DNA of 64,000 bases from Aegilops tauschii subsp. strangulata. Its lineage: Eukaryota > Streptophyta > Magnoliopsida > Poales > Poaceae. Where the stretch lies: positions 147,819,207 to 147,883,206 of the forward strand of contig NC_053037.3 in NCBI RefSeq assembly GCF_002575655.3, in the 5' to 3' direction. Both the position numbers and the translations under genes were made by a program. Positions 10,972 through 21,355 of the stretch are shown one piece after another (position 1 is the first letter of the stretch; each line of letters opens with the position of its first letter). The notes beneath the pieces are model-generated. The model was given only the letters and a program-made list of their open reading frames with translations, searched no databases and was not told the origin of the DNA.

Positions 10972-11937
10972 TCAGCAGAAAACAGGAAAATAATCATCAT
11001 GAATAATAGCACTTGCACGTAAGTGGGACAGGAAGATGTGAAAATGGTGTTTGTCTTCACTATAATCTTCCCATGATCGGAATATATGCACGTAGTCCCT
11101 AACAACATTGAAAGCATTGTCTTTAAAACTGGGAATAACTGGAATGGGGTTCCAATCTGCAGGAATTGGCCGCCTCTGCATTTGGGATAGGTCTTCTGCC
11201 AGTGGACTTGCTGTGCTTTTGGCTGGAGTGGGATTTTTCTGTGGTACGGCTGGTGCTATGGCAACTAAAATCGGCATATATTTTGCTGGAGTGCAGGTCC
11301 TATGTGGTGGGGCTAGTGGTGTGGCCAGTGAAGTATGGGTACAGTCTGCTGGAGTCGGTCCTATGTTTTGTGTCAATGGTTGTACAGCCAATATAAGTGG
11401 GGTGCTGTCTGATTTCTCCGGCACCACCACGTTTTTCAAGGACTTTGCTGGTGCTCCTGCAGGTTCGGCAATCACCCTCTTCCTTTTTGATGTCTGATGC
11501 ACAAGAACAACATTTGAGTGAAAAACATGCTATGAGGACAGATGGAATATGTATTGATAATGGATGGGCATGGCAACTTGACATATATGATGAGTAAACT
11601 AAGAAGATGGCGGTGCAACAAATTAGAAGAAATGCAAGACAACATATGCAAGATACGCGCAATAACTAAAACCTTGCCAAATTAGAATAGACACCTTGAT
11701 GGGTGAACAGGATAGGCCATCTGCCTTTGACTCTTCGAGGTTAGAATAGTCATTAGGATCATATTCTAAACAAGAATCTACAGGTGGGGAGCGTATGAGT
11801 CTCATTGCATCCAGAATGGCACTCAATGCCTTGGTGCCAATTTTGTAAGTCGTTGCAGTGTTCCACAATATTCTTCTGATGCGCGGATTCTGATATTCAT
11901 TGTAATTACGTATAATATCTGAGAACCATGAAAACAT
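10972..11937 (-). CDS. CACTA-internal protein, 5' partial, two exons
   Basis: The upstream exon runs from 11918 (after a TTCTCAG acceptor) or from the ATG at 11937, down to 11695. It encodes IIRNYNEYQNPRIRRILWNT and later LSAILDAMRLIRSPP. A GTGTCT donor, a 201-bp intron and a CATCAG acceptor join it in phase to the exon 11493-10972. That exon starts TSKRKRVIAEP, passes through a Pro/Thr/Ala-rich middle with repeated TPA and PTPA, and ends with FNVVRDYVHIFRSWEDYSED, HIFLSHLRA and a stop at 10972. There is no internal stop. The pattern matches an accessory protein of Triticeae CACTA elements as I remember it. It is not a transposase, and no enzyme motif is visible. Likely exons 5' of 11937 were not found. 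Confidence 0.5.
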
Positions 11938-12204
11938 AAGTAGTAGTGAGATTATCTCTGTAATGCAGAGGATATTCTAATATAGGGGTGCCCCTGTAAA
12001 CCCTTGTGTGCTATCACTGGATTCTGATGAGAGAGCTCATGTGTGCTGTAATATGGTGCGTGCATTAATATAATCTGGCACAAGTACACAAAAAATAGGT
12101 TCCAGAAGTAAGGATAGTTGGCAGATGATAGGTTCATAATATACTGTATAGAGAGTTTATTTCCAAACCATGATAACAAGAGCACACAACAACTAGGGAG
12201 ATCG

Positions 12205-12665
12205 TAGTGTACATAAAAGGGGTACACCATAACCACGATATATAAACCGGGAAAGTGGAACTGGCTGGAAAATACGGTGTTGCATTGCCGCTACTAATTG
12301 AAAGCCTATCGATCACTCTATCAGCTGTTGACTGCAGATGTCCCAGCGCCCCTTCCGGACAAAGAACATACTGTACGTACTAAATACAGAATAACAAAAG
12401 AGGAACATGTTAAAGAACAGAAGAGGAAGCATATTCTTGAGGTTCCGCTTCATTGCATACAATGTTGGTTGCCCACTCATGATGAATCACAGCGCCCAAA
12501 GAAATGCAATTCCATGATGTCTCTCTATATGTGGCCACATGCATTTGGAAAATCAAGTGGGAGCATTACCTGACCAATTAAATGTGTGTCTGTTAACTAA
12601 TATCAGTATCATATCACAATCGTATTTGAAGAAGTAAGCTTTGGACTTATGATTTGTGTGTTGTT
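12205..12665. repeat. Tandem duplication, unit 1
   Basis: Contains, in order, GGGAAAGTGGAACTGGCTGG, GACTGCAGATGTCCC, GAACATACTGTAC, AAGAGGAACATG, GATGTCTCTCTATATGTGG, CTGACCAATTAAA and CAGTATCATATCAC. The same phrases recur in the same order in 12718-13515. A third, shorter relative begins near 13924. The open frame across it has no recognisable motif. Confidence 0.75.
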
Positions 12666-12717
12666 TAGCCTCAAGAGTGGACTGCTGCTAGTGTTGACAC
12701 ATAGCAGCTACACAGAT

Positions 12718-13515
12718 CATAGTGTAGATATAACGGGAAAACCGTAAGCATCAGGAGTAAAATCAGCAAAGTGGAACTTGCTGGAATATATGTGCTAGTA
12801 TTGCCGGTATGGCTAGAAAGGCTTCGGATACCGGCTCTCTTCAACTGAAGGTGCGGTACTGTTAATATCAGTGTAACTCTCAAAGGCGACACAACTCCTC
12901 GCATTTCCTTGCTAATCTTATAGGATTCAAGTGGGCAGGCCACTACAAATCCTATTCCTATGTTTACAAAATCCTACGAATCAAAGAGGCCCAAAGAGTT
13001 CAAAGTGTACATCTCAACCGACCATATAGACCTCTACACTGCAAATGTCCCTGCTCATCTTCACTACAAGGAACATACTGTACTACTATCATACTCCCTC
13101 TGTTCCAAAATATAGGTCTTTGTAGAGATTTCCACTATGGATCACATACAGATGTATACAGATACATTTTAGAGTGTAGATTCACTCATTTTGCTCCATA
13201 TGTAGTCCATGGTGGAATCTGTAAAAAGACTTGTATTTAAGAACGGAGAGAGTACTTATTAAAGAAGAACGGAAGAGGAACATGCTAAAGAAGAGCAAGC
13301 AGATTTTGGATAGTAAAATGTTCGTTGCGTAGTGCCCACACATGATTAACAATGCAACTCCCTGATGTCTCTCTATATGTGGTGCACGTGCTTTTTGAAA
13401 GTAAAGCAGGAACATTAGCTGACCAATTAAACGTTATTTGTTTTAGTAATATCAGCATCATATCAGATTCGTATTTGAGCAACAAGTTTGGAATTATGAG
13501 TGGCACGTTGTTCAG
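12718..13515. repeat. Tandem duplication, unit 2, interrupted by a MITE
   Basis: Second copy of the unit at 12205-12665, with matching phrases (AAAGTGGAACTTGCTGG, CACTGCAAATGTCCC, GAACATACTGTAC, GAGGAACATGC, GATGTCTCTCTATATGTGG, CTGACCAATTAAA). It differs by an extra segment at 12800-13015 and by the Stowaway insertion at 13094-13252, which unit 1 lacks. Confidence 0.75.
13094..13252. mobile_element. Stowaway MITE
   Basis: A 159-bp element with inverted ends CTCCCTCTGTTCCAAAATA and a right end AAGAACGGAGAGAG, flanked by TA on both sides (13092-13093 and 13253-13254). The interior contains AGAGTGTAGATTCACTCATT, as in 5657-5845. It interrupts unit 2 of the local tandem duplication. Confidence 0.85.
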
Positions 13516-13609
13516 CTTGATGGATTCAGGAGCAGTGCTAAGAAGGTACAATGATGGTACTGAATATAAAGGCATGTCTGCATGCAAGTCGCGTGACTTT
13601 TGTCATTTT

Positions 13610-13892
13610 GGTCAGTCGACCATTTCAGGCGGTTGGATGAAGATCCTACGTCTCCTAACCCTTCTTCTTCCTCGTCTCTGATTCTTCCCATACAGAACAT
13701 TGCACGGGCCACCGGCCAAACCAGTGGCCCCCACCGCTTGTGTTCCTACACCACCCCCACCCCCGTCCCCACCCGCGTCGAGTTTTCTTCGTTCGGCGAG
13801 GCCCCACCACCGCCCCCACAACCACCATCCCCACCCGAGCCCCTTCCTTCGCAGCGGCGAACTCCGGCGAGCTCTCAAAAATCGACTGACCC
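13610..13892. mobile_element. GTCAGTCGA terminal-inverted-repeat unit, copy 2
   Basis: A 283-bp GC-rich unit beginning GGTCAGTCGACC and ending TCGACTGACCC, with the wider inverted wording TTTTGGTCAG / CTGACCCAAA. The interior shares GGCCACCGGCCAAAC-like wording with copy 1. Open frames are proline-rich and unsupported. Confidence 0.55.
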
Positions 13893-14640
13893 AAATTTGA
13901 AATTTAGTCTACTGCCATTTAACTAGTGTGGAATATAAAAGGGGAAAACCATAAGCATTGCGAGTATAGTGTTGAGCGTGCCATGGCGGATCTGAAGGTG
14001 CAAACTGGACAAAGGCAACTTCGCAACCAATGTTCGCTTTCAACTAGCAAGTAAGTGATGGACAAGAAATCAGAGTCAAGCAGTGGTGATCTATTTTCTT
14101 GCTGCGATAAATAAGGTAGCAGATACGAAAGAGTACTGCCTCTGGTGCGACACCGTGTATGCATCTGCTAAGAATTTGACGGTGTTGCGGTAGCAATGGC
14201 TGTCGGCAGCGTGCAAGCAGATCTAGGAGGGTAGACGGTGGCGGCAGGGCACGGTGGACGAGACGGTCATAGGAGCGGCGCCGGCAAGGTGGACGACGGC
14301 GGGGATGAAGCGAGAGGACGGGATGCAAGGATCCATGTCCGAAGCCGTGGATGAGAGAGGTCGATCTCTTGTAATGGCCAACGGCGTCGGGGTATCAGCT
14401 CCGGCATGGTGGAGGAGGACGGCGGTGGATGGGGTGGCGGACGGAGGAGGCTGGGGTGGAGAGGGTGTTTTGGCGCCCACGGAGTACGAATGGGGAAATG
14501 GAGGGAGAGAGGAAGGGGGGAACCATGTCTTCAGGGCGCGCTTGTCTCAAATGTGAGGAAATTTACAAATTTAGCCCCCGTTAAAATTTCCTACATCACA
14601 GCAATATTAGTCGTTTGGGGATAGGACGGTAATCTCGCAT
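13893..14640. repeat. Duplicated captured sequence, copy 2
   Basis: Starts with a partial third copy of the 12205/12718 unit (13924-14045). It then carries a relative of the exon-like repeats (GATACGAAAGAGTACTGCCTC, AAGCAGATCTAGG) and a GC-rich tail with GGGGAACCATGTCTTCAGGG, which matches 2680-2700 in style. Frames are broken relative to copies 1 and 2 of the exon-like repeat, so no gene is annotated. Confidence 0.4.
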
Positions 14641-16160
14641 ACACCGAATATTTGCCGACGAGAGTTTGTTTTTGGCTCCCACCGTGTATTTATCGGGGAG
14701 GGAGTCGATTTCGGCCGAGGAGACACTGTGTTTTGGCGCCCACCGTGTATGAATCTGGGTGAGAGGCGGTTATGTCACGTTTGAGTGAAATTACAAACTA
14801 CCCCTATCGAAACCTATAGAAATCGAGCCGATAGGCTTTGCGTGTCAGGGATAGGCAGTAATTTCCATCTCACAGATTTTGGTTTCGGACGGTTACTGCG
14901 ACTTTCCCCGCTTCACTCAAATTTTTGCAGAGCAAGAGTGCACGTTTACCGTGCCAACTCAATTCGAATCCAGTTTGTATTCTATTTTTGTTCGGGCGGG
15001 ATCCATTTGCGATTGGAATAAAATTCTATATACATGATTTTTGATATATACTTTCAAAAGCACAACAAAGAATTCTACTCCTTTATATGTATATAATATG
15101 ATTTACAAATACAATGATCTCAAAATCATAAGGTTGAATTCAAAAAAAAATTAAACCAAATTATGTTCTACTAAAATGTATGGATCAGTAATATCTACAT
15201 ATTAAATACTAACATAGATGCACATGAATTCATATGAGTATGCATGTTTGATAGATCAATTTTGGTTCGAGTATGAATTATATGTATCATCATCTCGAGT
15301 TCAAATATTTGAATCCCTTTTATGTTGACTCCTTTCACGCCCATCTCTCTCGGATTCTCCTTCATGTAGCTATCATTCTCTTTTCTCTAGCTCACCCGCA
15401 CGCTCACTTCATGTTTCTCCTATCTTCGCAAACATGGTCTCTCGACGTCTCCCTTGAGAAGTGTCACACTCTCCCTATCATTATACATTACACGGTTTTC
15501 ATTATCTCTCACGTCTCTACCGTTCTCTGGTATCACTAGGTACCTAAGCTTTCTTTTTCACCGCCACACACACAGTCTCACTCGTCTTTCACTTTGTCTT
15601 TCTCTCTATGGGGTTCTCTCGCACACCCTATATGTCTCTAGATATGACTCATACCACTAAAATTACTCTCTCCTGCAGACACAACATTTGTTGCGGTCTC
15701 CTTTCCGTCTCCATCCCAGTTATAAAACTAACATTATTCATTTGTTTACCGATCAAACAAACTCCCCCCGCTCTCTCTCACACACACAACTCCTGCTTCC
15801 ACTCCCCTTCCCGACTATCGTCTCTCTCTCACACCCACAAAACTCTCACTTTCGCACCCCCGACTCGTATTTCTCTCACATCATTGATCGACTAGCCTCT
15901 AGATAGGTTTATACACCCGCACACTCGTGCTTCCACTATCGTGTACATGTCTCTCTCGCGCTCCTTGTATCTATGTAGATTTTTCGTCCCTTCTTGAGAC
16001 ACGCCATCTCGATCGTGCACACACACACTATCGCCTCATTTTAAGCTGATACCTCTCACACACACACTCTTTGTGTCTTTGTCACACATGCAGTCCGTCC
16101 TCCTCCTCTCTCCCTCTCTCTCGCACACAACACACACACACATGGGCTTTTTGCAACAAC
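14641..16160. other. AT-rich then pyrimidine-rich non-genic region
   Basis: AT-rich to about 15320, then CT- and CACA-rich to 16145, in the same order as 2831-5656. It may be a diverged duplicate of that region, though base-level identity is low by eye. No gene is supported. Confidence 0.4.
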
Positions 16161-16595
16161 TAGCAAGATGCCCAGCGTTGCACGGAACATCAGGATGCAT
16201 TTGTATGAGTAGTTTATCTTGTGGGAGAAAAGGATGAACGAGGGAAGGCCTTATTTGCAAATGTGGAGAGGGGTGTGGGTATCTTTTTGCAAAATTGCCA
16301 TAGTTTCCTTCCTATCCGTCAGATATAAATCGGGCGGCATATATTGCATGGTGGCAGGCAGACCATCATCACCAACTCTGTTTTTTATCTCTACTCTTAT
16401 AAACAGCATAGTCGGTGATGATGGTGTGCCTGCCATCCTGCAGTATTGGCCGTCCGATCTATATCTAACGGATAGGAAGGAAACTATGGCAATTTACCCG
16501 CACTCCTCTCCACATTTGCACATAAGGCCTTCCCTCGTTCATCCTTTTCTCCCACAAGATCTTGATGTTCCGTGCAACGCATGGGCATCTTGCTA
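16161..16595. mobile_element. Foldback (long palindromic) element
   Basis: The left arm starts TAGCAAGATGCCC and runs to about 16370. The right arm from about 16405 ends GGGCATCTTGCTA and is the reverse complement of the left arm through most of its length. The phrases AAGGCCTTCCCTCGTTCATC, GTTTCCTTCCTATCCGT and GATGATGGTGTGCCTGCC occur with their complements. The loop of about 35 bp contains TATCTCTACTCTTATAAAC. A single-arm relative lies at 20078-20300. The termini resemble the common Triticeae repeat ends TGCCCGTGCGTTGCACGG. Confidence 0.8.
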
Positions 16596-16689
16596 GTAAG
16601 AATAGAAATTAGAGATGTACCACTTTTCGAATCTTAAAACCAACAACATTCCTCCCTTATTTCATCAAAACCGCCAAAGGAATGTATTT

Positions 16690-16815
16690 TGAGTGAAACA
16701 TAAGATATTTTTAGTGATACACATATTTCAAAACTAGACTCTTTTTTCTATCAAATCTATGAATATGTATTAATCTACTTTGATCGTGTGGCAACGCATT
16801 GGCACATTGCTAGTA
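16690..16815. repeat. Dispersed repeat end, copy 1
   Basis: Reverse-complement relative of 31822-31950. Both carry the series ACACATAT-CAAAACTA, GAATATGTATTAnTCTACTTTG, then a short GTTGCAACG-like block and CATTGCTA. This is the terminal portion of a dispersed Triticeae repeat of unassigned class. Confidence 0.6.
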
Positions 16816-17393
16816 GTTATTACTAATGTATAATTTTTTGGACACCAGACAAACGATGGAGTACATATACGAAGAGAAGAGGCGCACGCATGCAGTCGGT
16901 CTCTCGCTGTCTCGCACACATGAGAGTTACGTAAAGGCACCATTAACAAATAAACCCTAAAACCCTAGGTGCACGATTGCTGCATGCGCGGGTACCGGGT
17001 ACGTGGTGGAGCGCACCTTTGTAGGAATAGTCAGCTCGCGTGATAATTTGATCCGTAGGAGTTGATGGTCGGGACCACAGGTGCACGACCTGGAGGCGGT
17101 GGCTCGCCAGTTGCCACAGATCGAGTAGCCACGTTTAAAATATCATTTTTTTAGCGGGGTAAGAGTTCCGATTTTCAAGGGCGTGTTATAAGTAGTTAAG
17201 TAGTTTTTATAACGGTTGGTATGGAGCGAAAATGGAATTCATAACTACTACTACCTCCTTGGCGTATGGTTGTATGGGTTTATGTTGCGAGATGTTGAAC
17301 CTGGTAGTTCTAGGGCAAATACTATGGTTTAGATGTTGGTTTTCAGTAATGAAAATCGGAAGGGGGAAACCCTTCTTTGATAAAAAAAAACTA
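16816..17393. other. Non-genic stretch
   Basis: Contains GAAGAGAAGAGGCGCACGC and GGTACGTGGTGGAGC, echoing 5224-5300 (GAAGAGAAGAGGTGCACGC, CACGGTGGAGCTC). This supports duplication of flanking DNA between 5 kb and 17 kb. No gene is supported. Confidence 0.45.
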
Positions 17394-17520
17394 CTACCTC
17401 CGTCCTGGTTTACTAGTTCCCATCGTATTTTGGGTCAAAGTTTGTCCAGGAATTTTACTTGTAAAATGTGAATGGAAAACGAGATTTTGTTATACCCAAA
17501 CAAAAAAGGACTGGAGGGAG
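17394..17520. mobile_element. Stowaway-like MITE
   Basis: Inverted termini CTACCTCCGTCCTGGTTTA and AAAAAAGGACTGGAGGGAG bound an AT-rich interior of about 90 bp. This is a degenerate Stowaway. Confidence 0.6.
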
Positions 17521-18091
17521 TGATTGCTCTGACACGGACGCGACCTCTCATAGCGCAGGCATTGAACCGGCGTGCCGGCCAAGAGGGCCCCACTCGCTGC
17601 AGGCCCGGCTGAACACGCCTCCTCGCCGCATGCAACCGGCTTCAGACTGCCCCACCTGCCTCCATTGAATCCGCGCGTGTGCCGACAACATGTCCTACTG
17701 CGAGCCGACCAGCATTTTAGAACACAAAAAATGATCAAAATATAATTAATTACGCATGGTCTTGACTTGTTGTGCTCGCACTGGTAGCAGGAACTAGAGG
17801 TTTTTCTTTATTTATAACTCTCCTCACATTTTTTTGGCTTTGAAGTGAATCATGGTTGTGGACATTATCTATGAATGTGCAGATATCTGTGAACATGAGT
17901 TTGATGTGGAAGTTGAACTTGGAATGTTGGGCTTGCGCGTGAACTATACCATGTCCAATGCTTCGTCTGTTATTGTTTAGAAAGTAATTGGTGTTATTAC
18001 ATGACCCTAAAATTTTTATTTTGTGCCACATCAGTAGATGCGCGGACATCACAACAGGCATGCTGACTGGAGAAACATTTGAACCTAGCTA
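17521..18091. other. Non-genic stretch
   Basis: A GC-rich block at 17525-17670 shares GCCCGGCTGAACACGCCTCC with 31345-31365, so it is a dispersed repeat. The remainder is AT-rich without a supportable gene. Confidence 0.45.
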
Positions 18092-18872
18092 TTATGAAGG
18101 AAAATTTGTATTGACAACGGTTTTAGATAGCAGGAGACGCCTAGCCTGCTCTGCCTCTGCTAGCTTCTTTCTGGCTTCTTCCATCTCTTCTTTGGCTTGG
18201 GTGAAGAGAGCATCTGATTGCTCTTTACGCTTCTTCAGGAACTCAACTACATTCTCAAGGGCTGCTGCACGCTTTCTTTCAGCCTTTACTAGAGCCACGA
18301 GGACATGAACAGTTAACGACTCCACCTGGTTTGTGTGTTATCCAGCATCATCTGGGAATTTGCACCTTGTGTCTAATCCAACATCATTAGGGAACAAGCA
18401 CCTTGTGTGTAATCCAGCCTCATTTTGGAAACATGATCTCGAGGTTGACCATACTTCCCTCCTCACAGGAACTGCATCCTGACATGAAGTTACTTCTTTT
18501 TTAGATCAATACTCAGAGCAACCCAGATCCATTTAGTAGAAGCTAGATAAACAGGACTCGGAGAAGTGAATTCAAAAGGAAAAATTTAAAAACAGACTAC
18601 AAGGTAAAATCACCCACTTACGACATCAAGCTAAAAGCAAAAGCACTAGGACGATTAAGACTCTTCTTATTACACATGAAGAACACGAGGCTAAGAGAAA
18701 CAAAAACTACAACATATACACATCAAAGAACACAAGGCTAAACTAAAGTAATTGAAAGGGTGTAACTTACCAAAGCTCGTTTTATAGGTTCGGTGCAGCT
18801 CCTCTTTAACTTGCCACGCTCCATGAAGATGTCCCCAATATCCCGTGTTTGGTCTTCATTGCTCCTCTGCAT
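18092..18872 (-). CDS. Small coiled-coil protein, two predicted exons
   Basis: The ATG at 18872 opens a 34-codon exon (to 18771) beginning MQRSNEDQTRDIGDIFMERG and ending at a GTAAGTT donor. The next supportable exon starts at 18325 after an ACCAG acceptor and continues in phase for 77 codons to a stop at 18092. Its heptad-rich sequence (ALVKAERKRAAALENVVEFL, then EEMEEARKKLAEAEQARRLL) predicts one long coiled coil of about 60 residues. The product would be about 111 residues with no signal peptide or enzyme motif. The 445-bp intron could hide another exon. The setting is repeat-rich, so it may be a transposon-borne gene. Function unknown. Confidence 0.4.
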
Positions 18873-18973
18873 GTTCGCACTCGTGGTTTTAAAATCTCAA
18901 CATGGCAAGAAAAATATACTAGTAATACTAACGCATCTTGTGGGCAACATTAAAGCACTCGTCTGCCATGTTA

Positions 18974-19127
18974 GAGCATCTCCAACAGAAGCGCAACGCG
19001 CGTCGCTTTAAAAAAGCGTTTACAGTGCTGAGATCGAGAAGTAGAGATAGAGAGTAGAGAGTAGAGACATAGATAGTTCTCAGTATAGATATAGCATAGG
19101 TAGATAAAAATATAGATAGTTCAACTA
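18974..19127. other. Non-genic flank of AP2-like copy
   Basis: Begins GAGCATCTCCAACAGAAGCGC, a phrase typical of grass DNA-transposon termini, then AGTAGAGATAGAGAGTAGAG low-complexity sequence. It probably marks the edge of the unit that carries the AP2-like copy. Confidence 0.35.
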
Positions 19128-19708
19128 CTCCTCGTCGTCCGACTCCTCCTCGGTGTGTCCTTCTCCGACGTCTCAATGTAGGCGTGAAGATACCGATTGT
19201 TGTCAGATTCCTAGGGCGACGCTGCTCCTAGCCTGATGTTGAATTGAGCGTCCGCTTTTGGCATACGCTTGTCCTCGCGATAGGCGGCTCGCTCCGCCCT
19301 CCTCTTCTCCCTCTCCACCCTCCTTTGCGCGTAGAACTCACGCTCGTTGATGATGTCCTGCGGGAAGCGTTGGCGCCACAGCGCCATGGCTTCCTCGTCC
19401 AACTCGACGATGCCGAGACGGTGCTCCCGCCTCCGGTTGTCGTGACGATCCTCGTCGGTGATAAGCCGCAGCAAAGGCGCAAGCTCCTGCGCCTGCTCCC
19501 GCGTCGGCACGTTGGGGAAGTTAAATGTTCTATGAGGCCACTGGAGGCGCCACGCCGCCGCGTCGTACGCGTGGGCGGCCTCGTTGCCGGTGTCAAAATT
19601 GCCGAGGCCGAGGCGCATCCCGCGGAACCGGATCTCGGCGGAGAAGCCGTTGGAGGGGCACGCGCGGACGCCGCGGTATCCCAATGTTTCCCGGTGATGT
19701 GGCGGCAT
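19128..19708 (-). pseudogene. AP2/ERF-like pseudogene
   Basis: The ATG at 19708 begins MPPHHRETLGYRGVRACPSN. The YRGVR motif, FSAEIRF, LGLGNFDTGNEAAHAYDAAA and NFPNVP follow the strand/helix order of one AP2 DNA-binding domain (about residues 10-68). An arginine-rich C-terminal part contains ALWRQRFPQDI and REFYAQRRVEREKRRAERA. In plants AP2/ERF proteins are nuclear regulators that bind GCC-box-like DNA. This copy resembles a multicopy Triticeae family found within repeats. A TAG at 19211-19213 interrupts the frame. Beyond it the frame continues (ESDNNRYLHAYIETSEKD), and a one-base shift would enter an acidic tail (EEESDDEE) ending near 19128. At least one nonsense codon and one frameshift make it a likely pseudogene. 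A TATA-like site lies upstream. Confidence 0.6.
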
Positions 19709-19843
19709 GGTGGCGCGGCGACGCCGAGGCGAGAAAGAGCGGGAAGAGAGCGGTGGGGAGGCGCAGAGCGGGGAGAGAGTGGTGGCGAGGCATAGAGCGG
19801 GGAGAGAGCGGTGGCAAGGCAAAGAGCGGTGGGAGGGCGTTGG

Positions 19844-19853
19844 ATTTTATAAA
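19844..19853 (-). promoter_or_regulatory. TATA-like box of AP2-like copy
   Basis: Minus-strand TTTATAAAAT, 136 bp upstream of the ATG at 19708, a plausible distance for a plant core promoter. Activity is unknown. Confidence 0.4.
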
Positions 19854-19929
19854 GCGCGCCGGACGCCGCGCGCCAAAACTAGCGCGCGCCCGACCGCTTT
19901 CTCCCGCGCGTGCGTGATCCTTTCCCGAC

Positions 19930-20077
19930 GTCCCTGCTATCTCTACTCTCTTCTCTACTGTTATATTTATTTCATATTTAATATTGATCTCTACTGTTAT
20001 ATTTATTTTATATTTTATATTTATCTCTACTTCTCTACTCTTTTTTTCTACTTTCTTTTTTTCTTTTAAAAAACAAA
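19930..20077. repeat. TCTCTACT/TATTTAT low-complexity tract
   Basis: Repeated ATCTCTACTGTTATATTTATT wording, low complexity, between the AP2-like unit and the foldback half. Confidence 0.6.
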
Positions 20078-20300
20078 GTTGGTGATGATGGTGTGCCTGC
20101 CATCCTGCAATATAGGCCGTCCGATTTATATCCGACGGATAGGAAGGAAACTATGGCAATTTTGCAGAAACATACCCACACCCCTCTCCAGATTTGCAAA
20201 TAAGGCCTTCCCTCGTTCATCCTTTTCTCCTACAAGATAAACTGCTCATACAAATGCCTCTTGATGTTCCGTGCAACGCATGGGCATCTTGCTATTTCTA
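20078..20300. repeat. Single-arm copy of the foldback element
   Basis: Carries, in order, GGTGATGATGGTGTGCCTGCC, GACGGATAGGAAGGAAACTA, AAGGCCTTCCCTCGTTCATC and GCATGGGCATCTTGCTA. This matches the right arm of 16161-16595, including a segment (ACTGCTCATACAAATGC) found in the left arm there. Confidence 0.75.
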
Positions 20301-20469
20301 GAAAATTTCCATCATTTGCCACACTACTGGTTGCAGATGAAGAACCTACCCAAGCACAGCACGATACAGGAGCGACGCACAATTACAAGCTGATATTCTG
20401 TTGGACAATGGAGGCTATAACCAATTACTTTTACGGGAACAATAGCAACTAGGAAATTTGAAGGGTAGG

Positions 20470-20945
20470 TATGAACAGAATTGGAACTGCACATGTACTG
20501 CTAAGTGATTCAATACACACATTACCAATCGAGGAGGAGACCGATGGTTGCAGCGGCCTCTGTGCATCATGGTCGGCAACGGGAGTCAGTTCATTGTCCA
20601 CGACAGTGGCGCTTCTGCGCTTGGCGTTGGCTTCTGGGAAGCAGATCCAAGACCGTGGAAGACGGTGCTGGGGAAGAGGCTCCGTGTACGATGACGGCGG
20701 TGGACCGGCTCCAGTGCGGCGTACAAGGTCGTCGATGAGGCAGATGCGCTGCGGTGGACGAGTGCGGCGATGGAGAAGGGGAGGAGCACGAAGGCTGCGG
20801 TGCCATGGAGAAGTCTATTTTGGTGTGGTGATAGAAAATGGGGAGTATTTAGGTGTACTACTCTGGGTGCCGGGTTGGGGTTGGTTGGGTAGGGTGAACC
20901 TGAAGTTACGAAAACAGGCCCCTACCAAGCGTAATCCGTAGACCT
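20470..20945. repeat. GC-rich captured sequence, copy 3
   Basis: GGGGAAGAGGCTCCGTGTACG matches the GGGGAAGAGGCTCCGACTGGG wording at 2567, and the GTTACGAAAACAGGCCCC tail parallels 2710-2730. The frames of the copies disagree, so it is treated as repeat DNA rather than a gene. Confidence 0.4.
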
Positions 20946-21100
20946 GTTCCGAAGGTTATGATATTAACTTCGCACTGCTCGAATCAGGGTCGCGGGAGAT
21001 TTTCCCGCCGACCTCAAATTTTTGTGACACTGAACTCCCCGTGTGGCGTGTTGGGTGACTGGGCTAAGCAACTAGCGAGTAGTACTAGTAACTACTAGTA

Positions 21101-21355
21101 CTCCCTCCGATTTTATTAACTCTGCATATTAGGTTTGACCGAAGTCAAACTTCCTAAAGTTTGACCAAGTTTACAGAAAAATATAAGCATTTACCATAAC
21201 AAATATGTACGATGTGAAAGTACATTCAATAATGAATCTAATGGTATTTATTTGTTATTGTATATGTTATTTTTTTTGTTATAAACTTTCTGAGAGTTTA
21301 CGAAACCTGACTTTGGCCAACGCTAATACGCGGAGTTGAATAAAAACGGAGGGAG
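21101..21355. mobile_element. Stowaway/mariner-type MITE
   Basis: A 255-bp element with inverted ends CTCCCTCCGATTTTATTAAC and TGAATAAAAACGGAGGGAG, and TA on both sides (21099-21100, 21356-21357). The interior has the usual GGTTTGACC / GTCAAAC arrangement. Confidence 0.85.

Noticed and set aside
12298..12573. 91-codon plus-strand open frame in the tandem unit
   Set aside because: The second unit of the duplication does not keep the frame, so coding is not supported.
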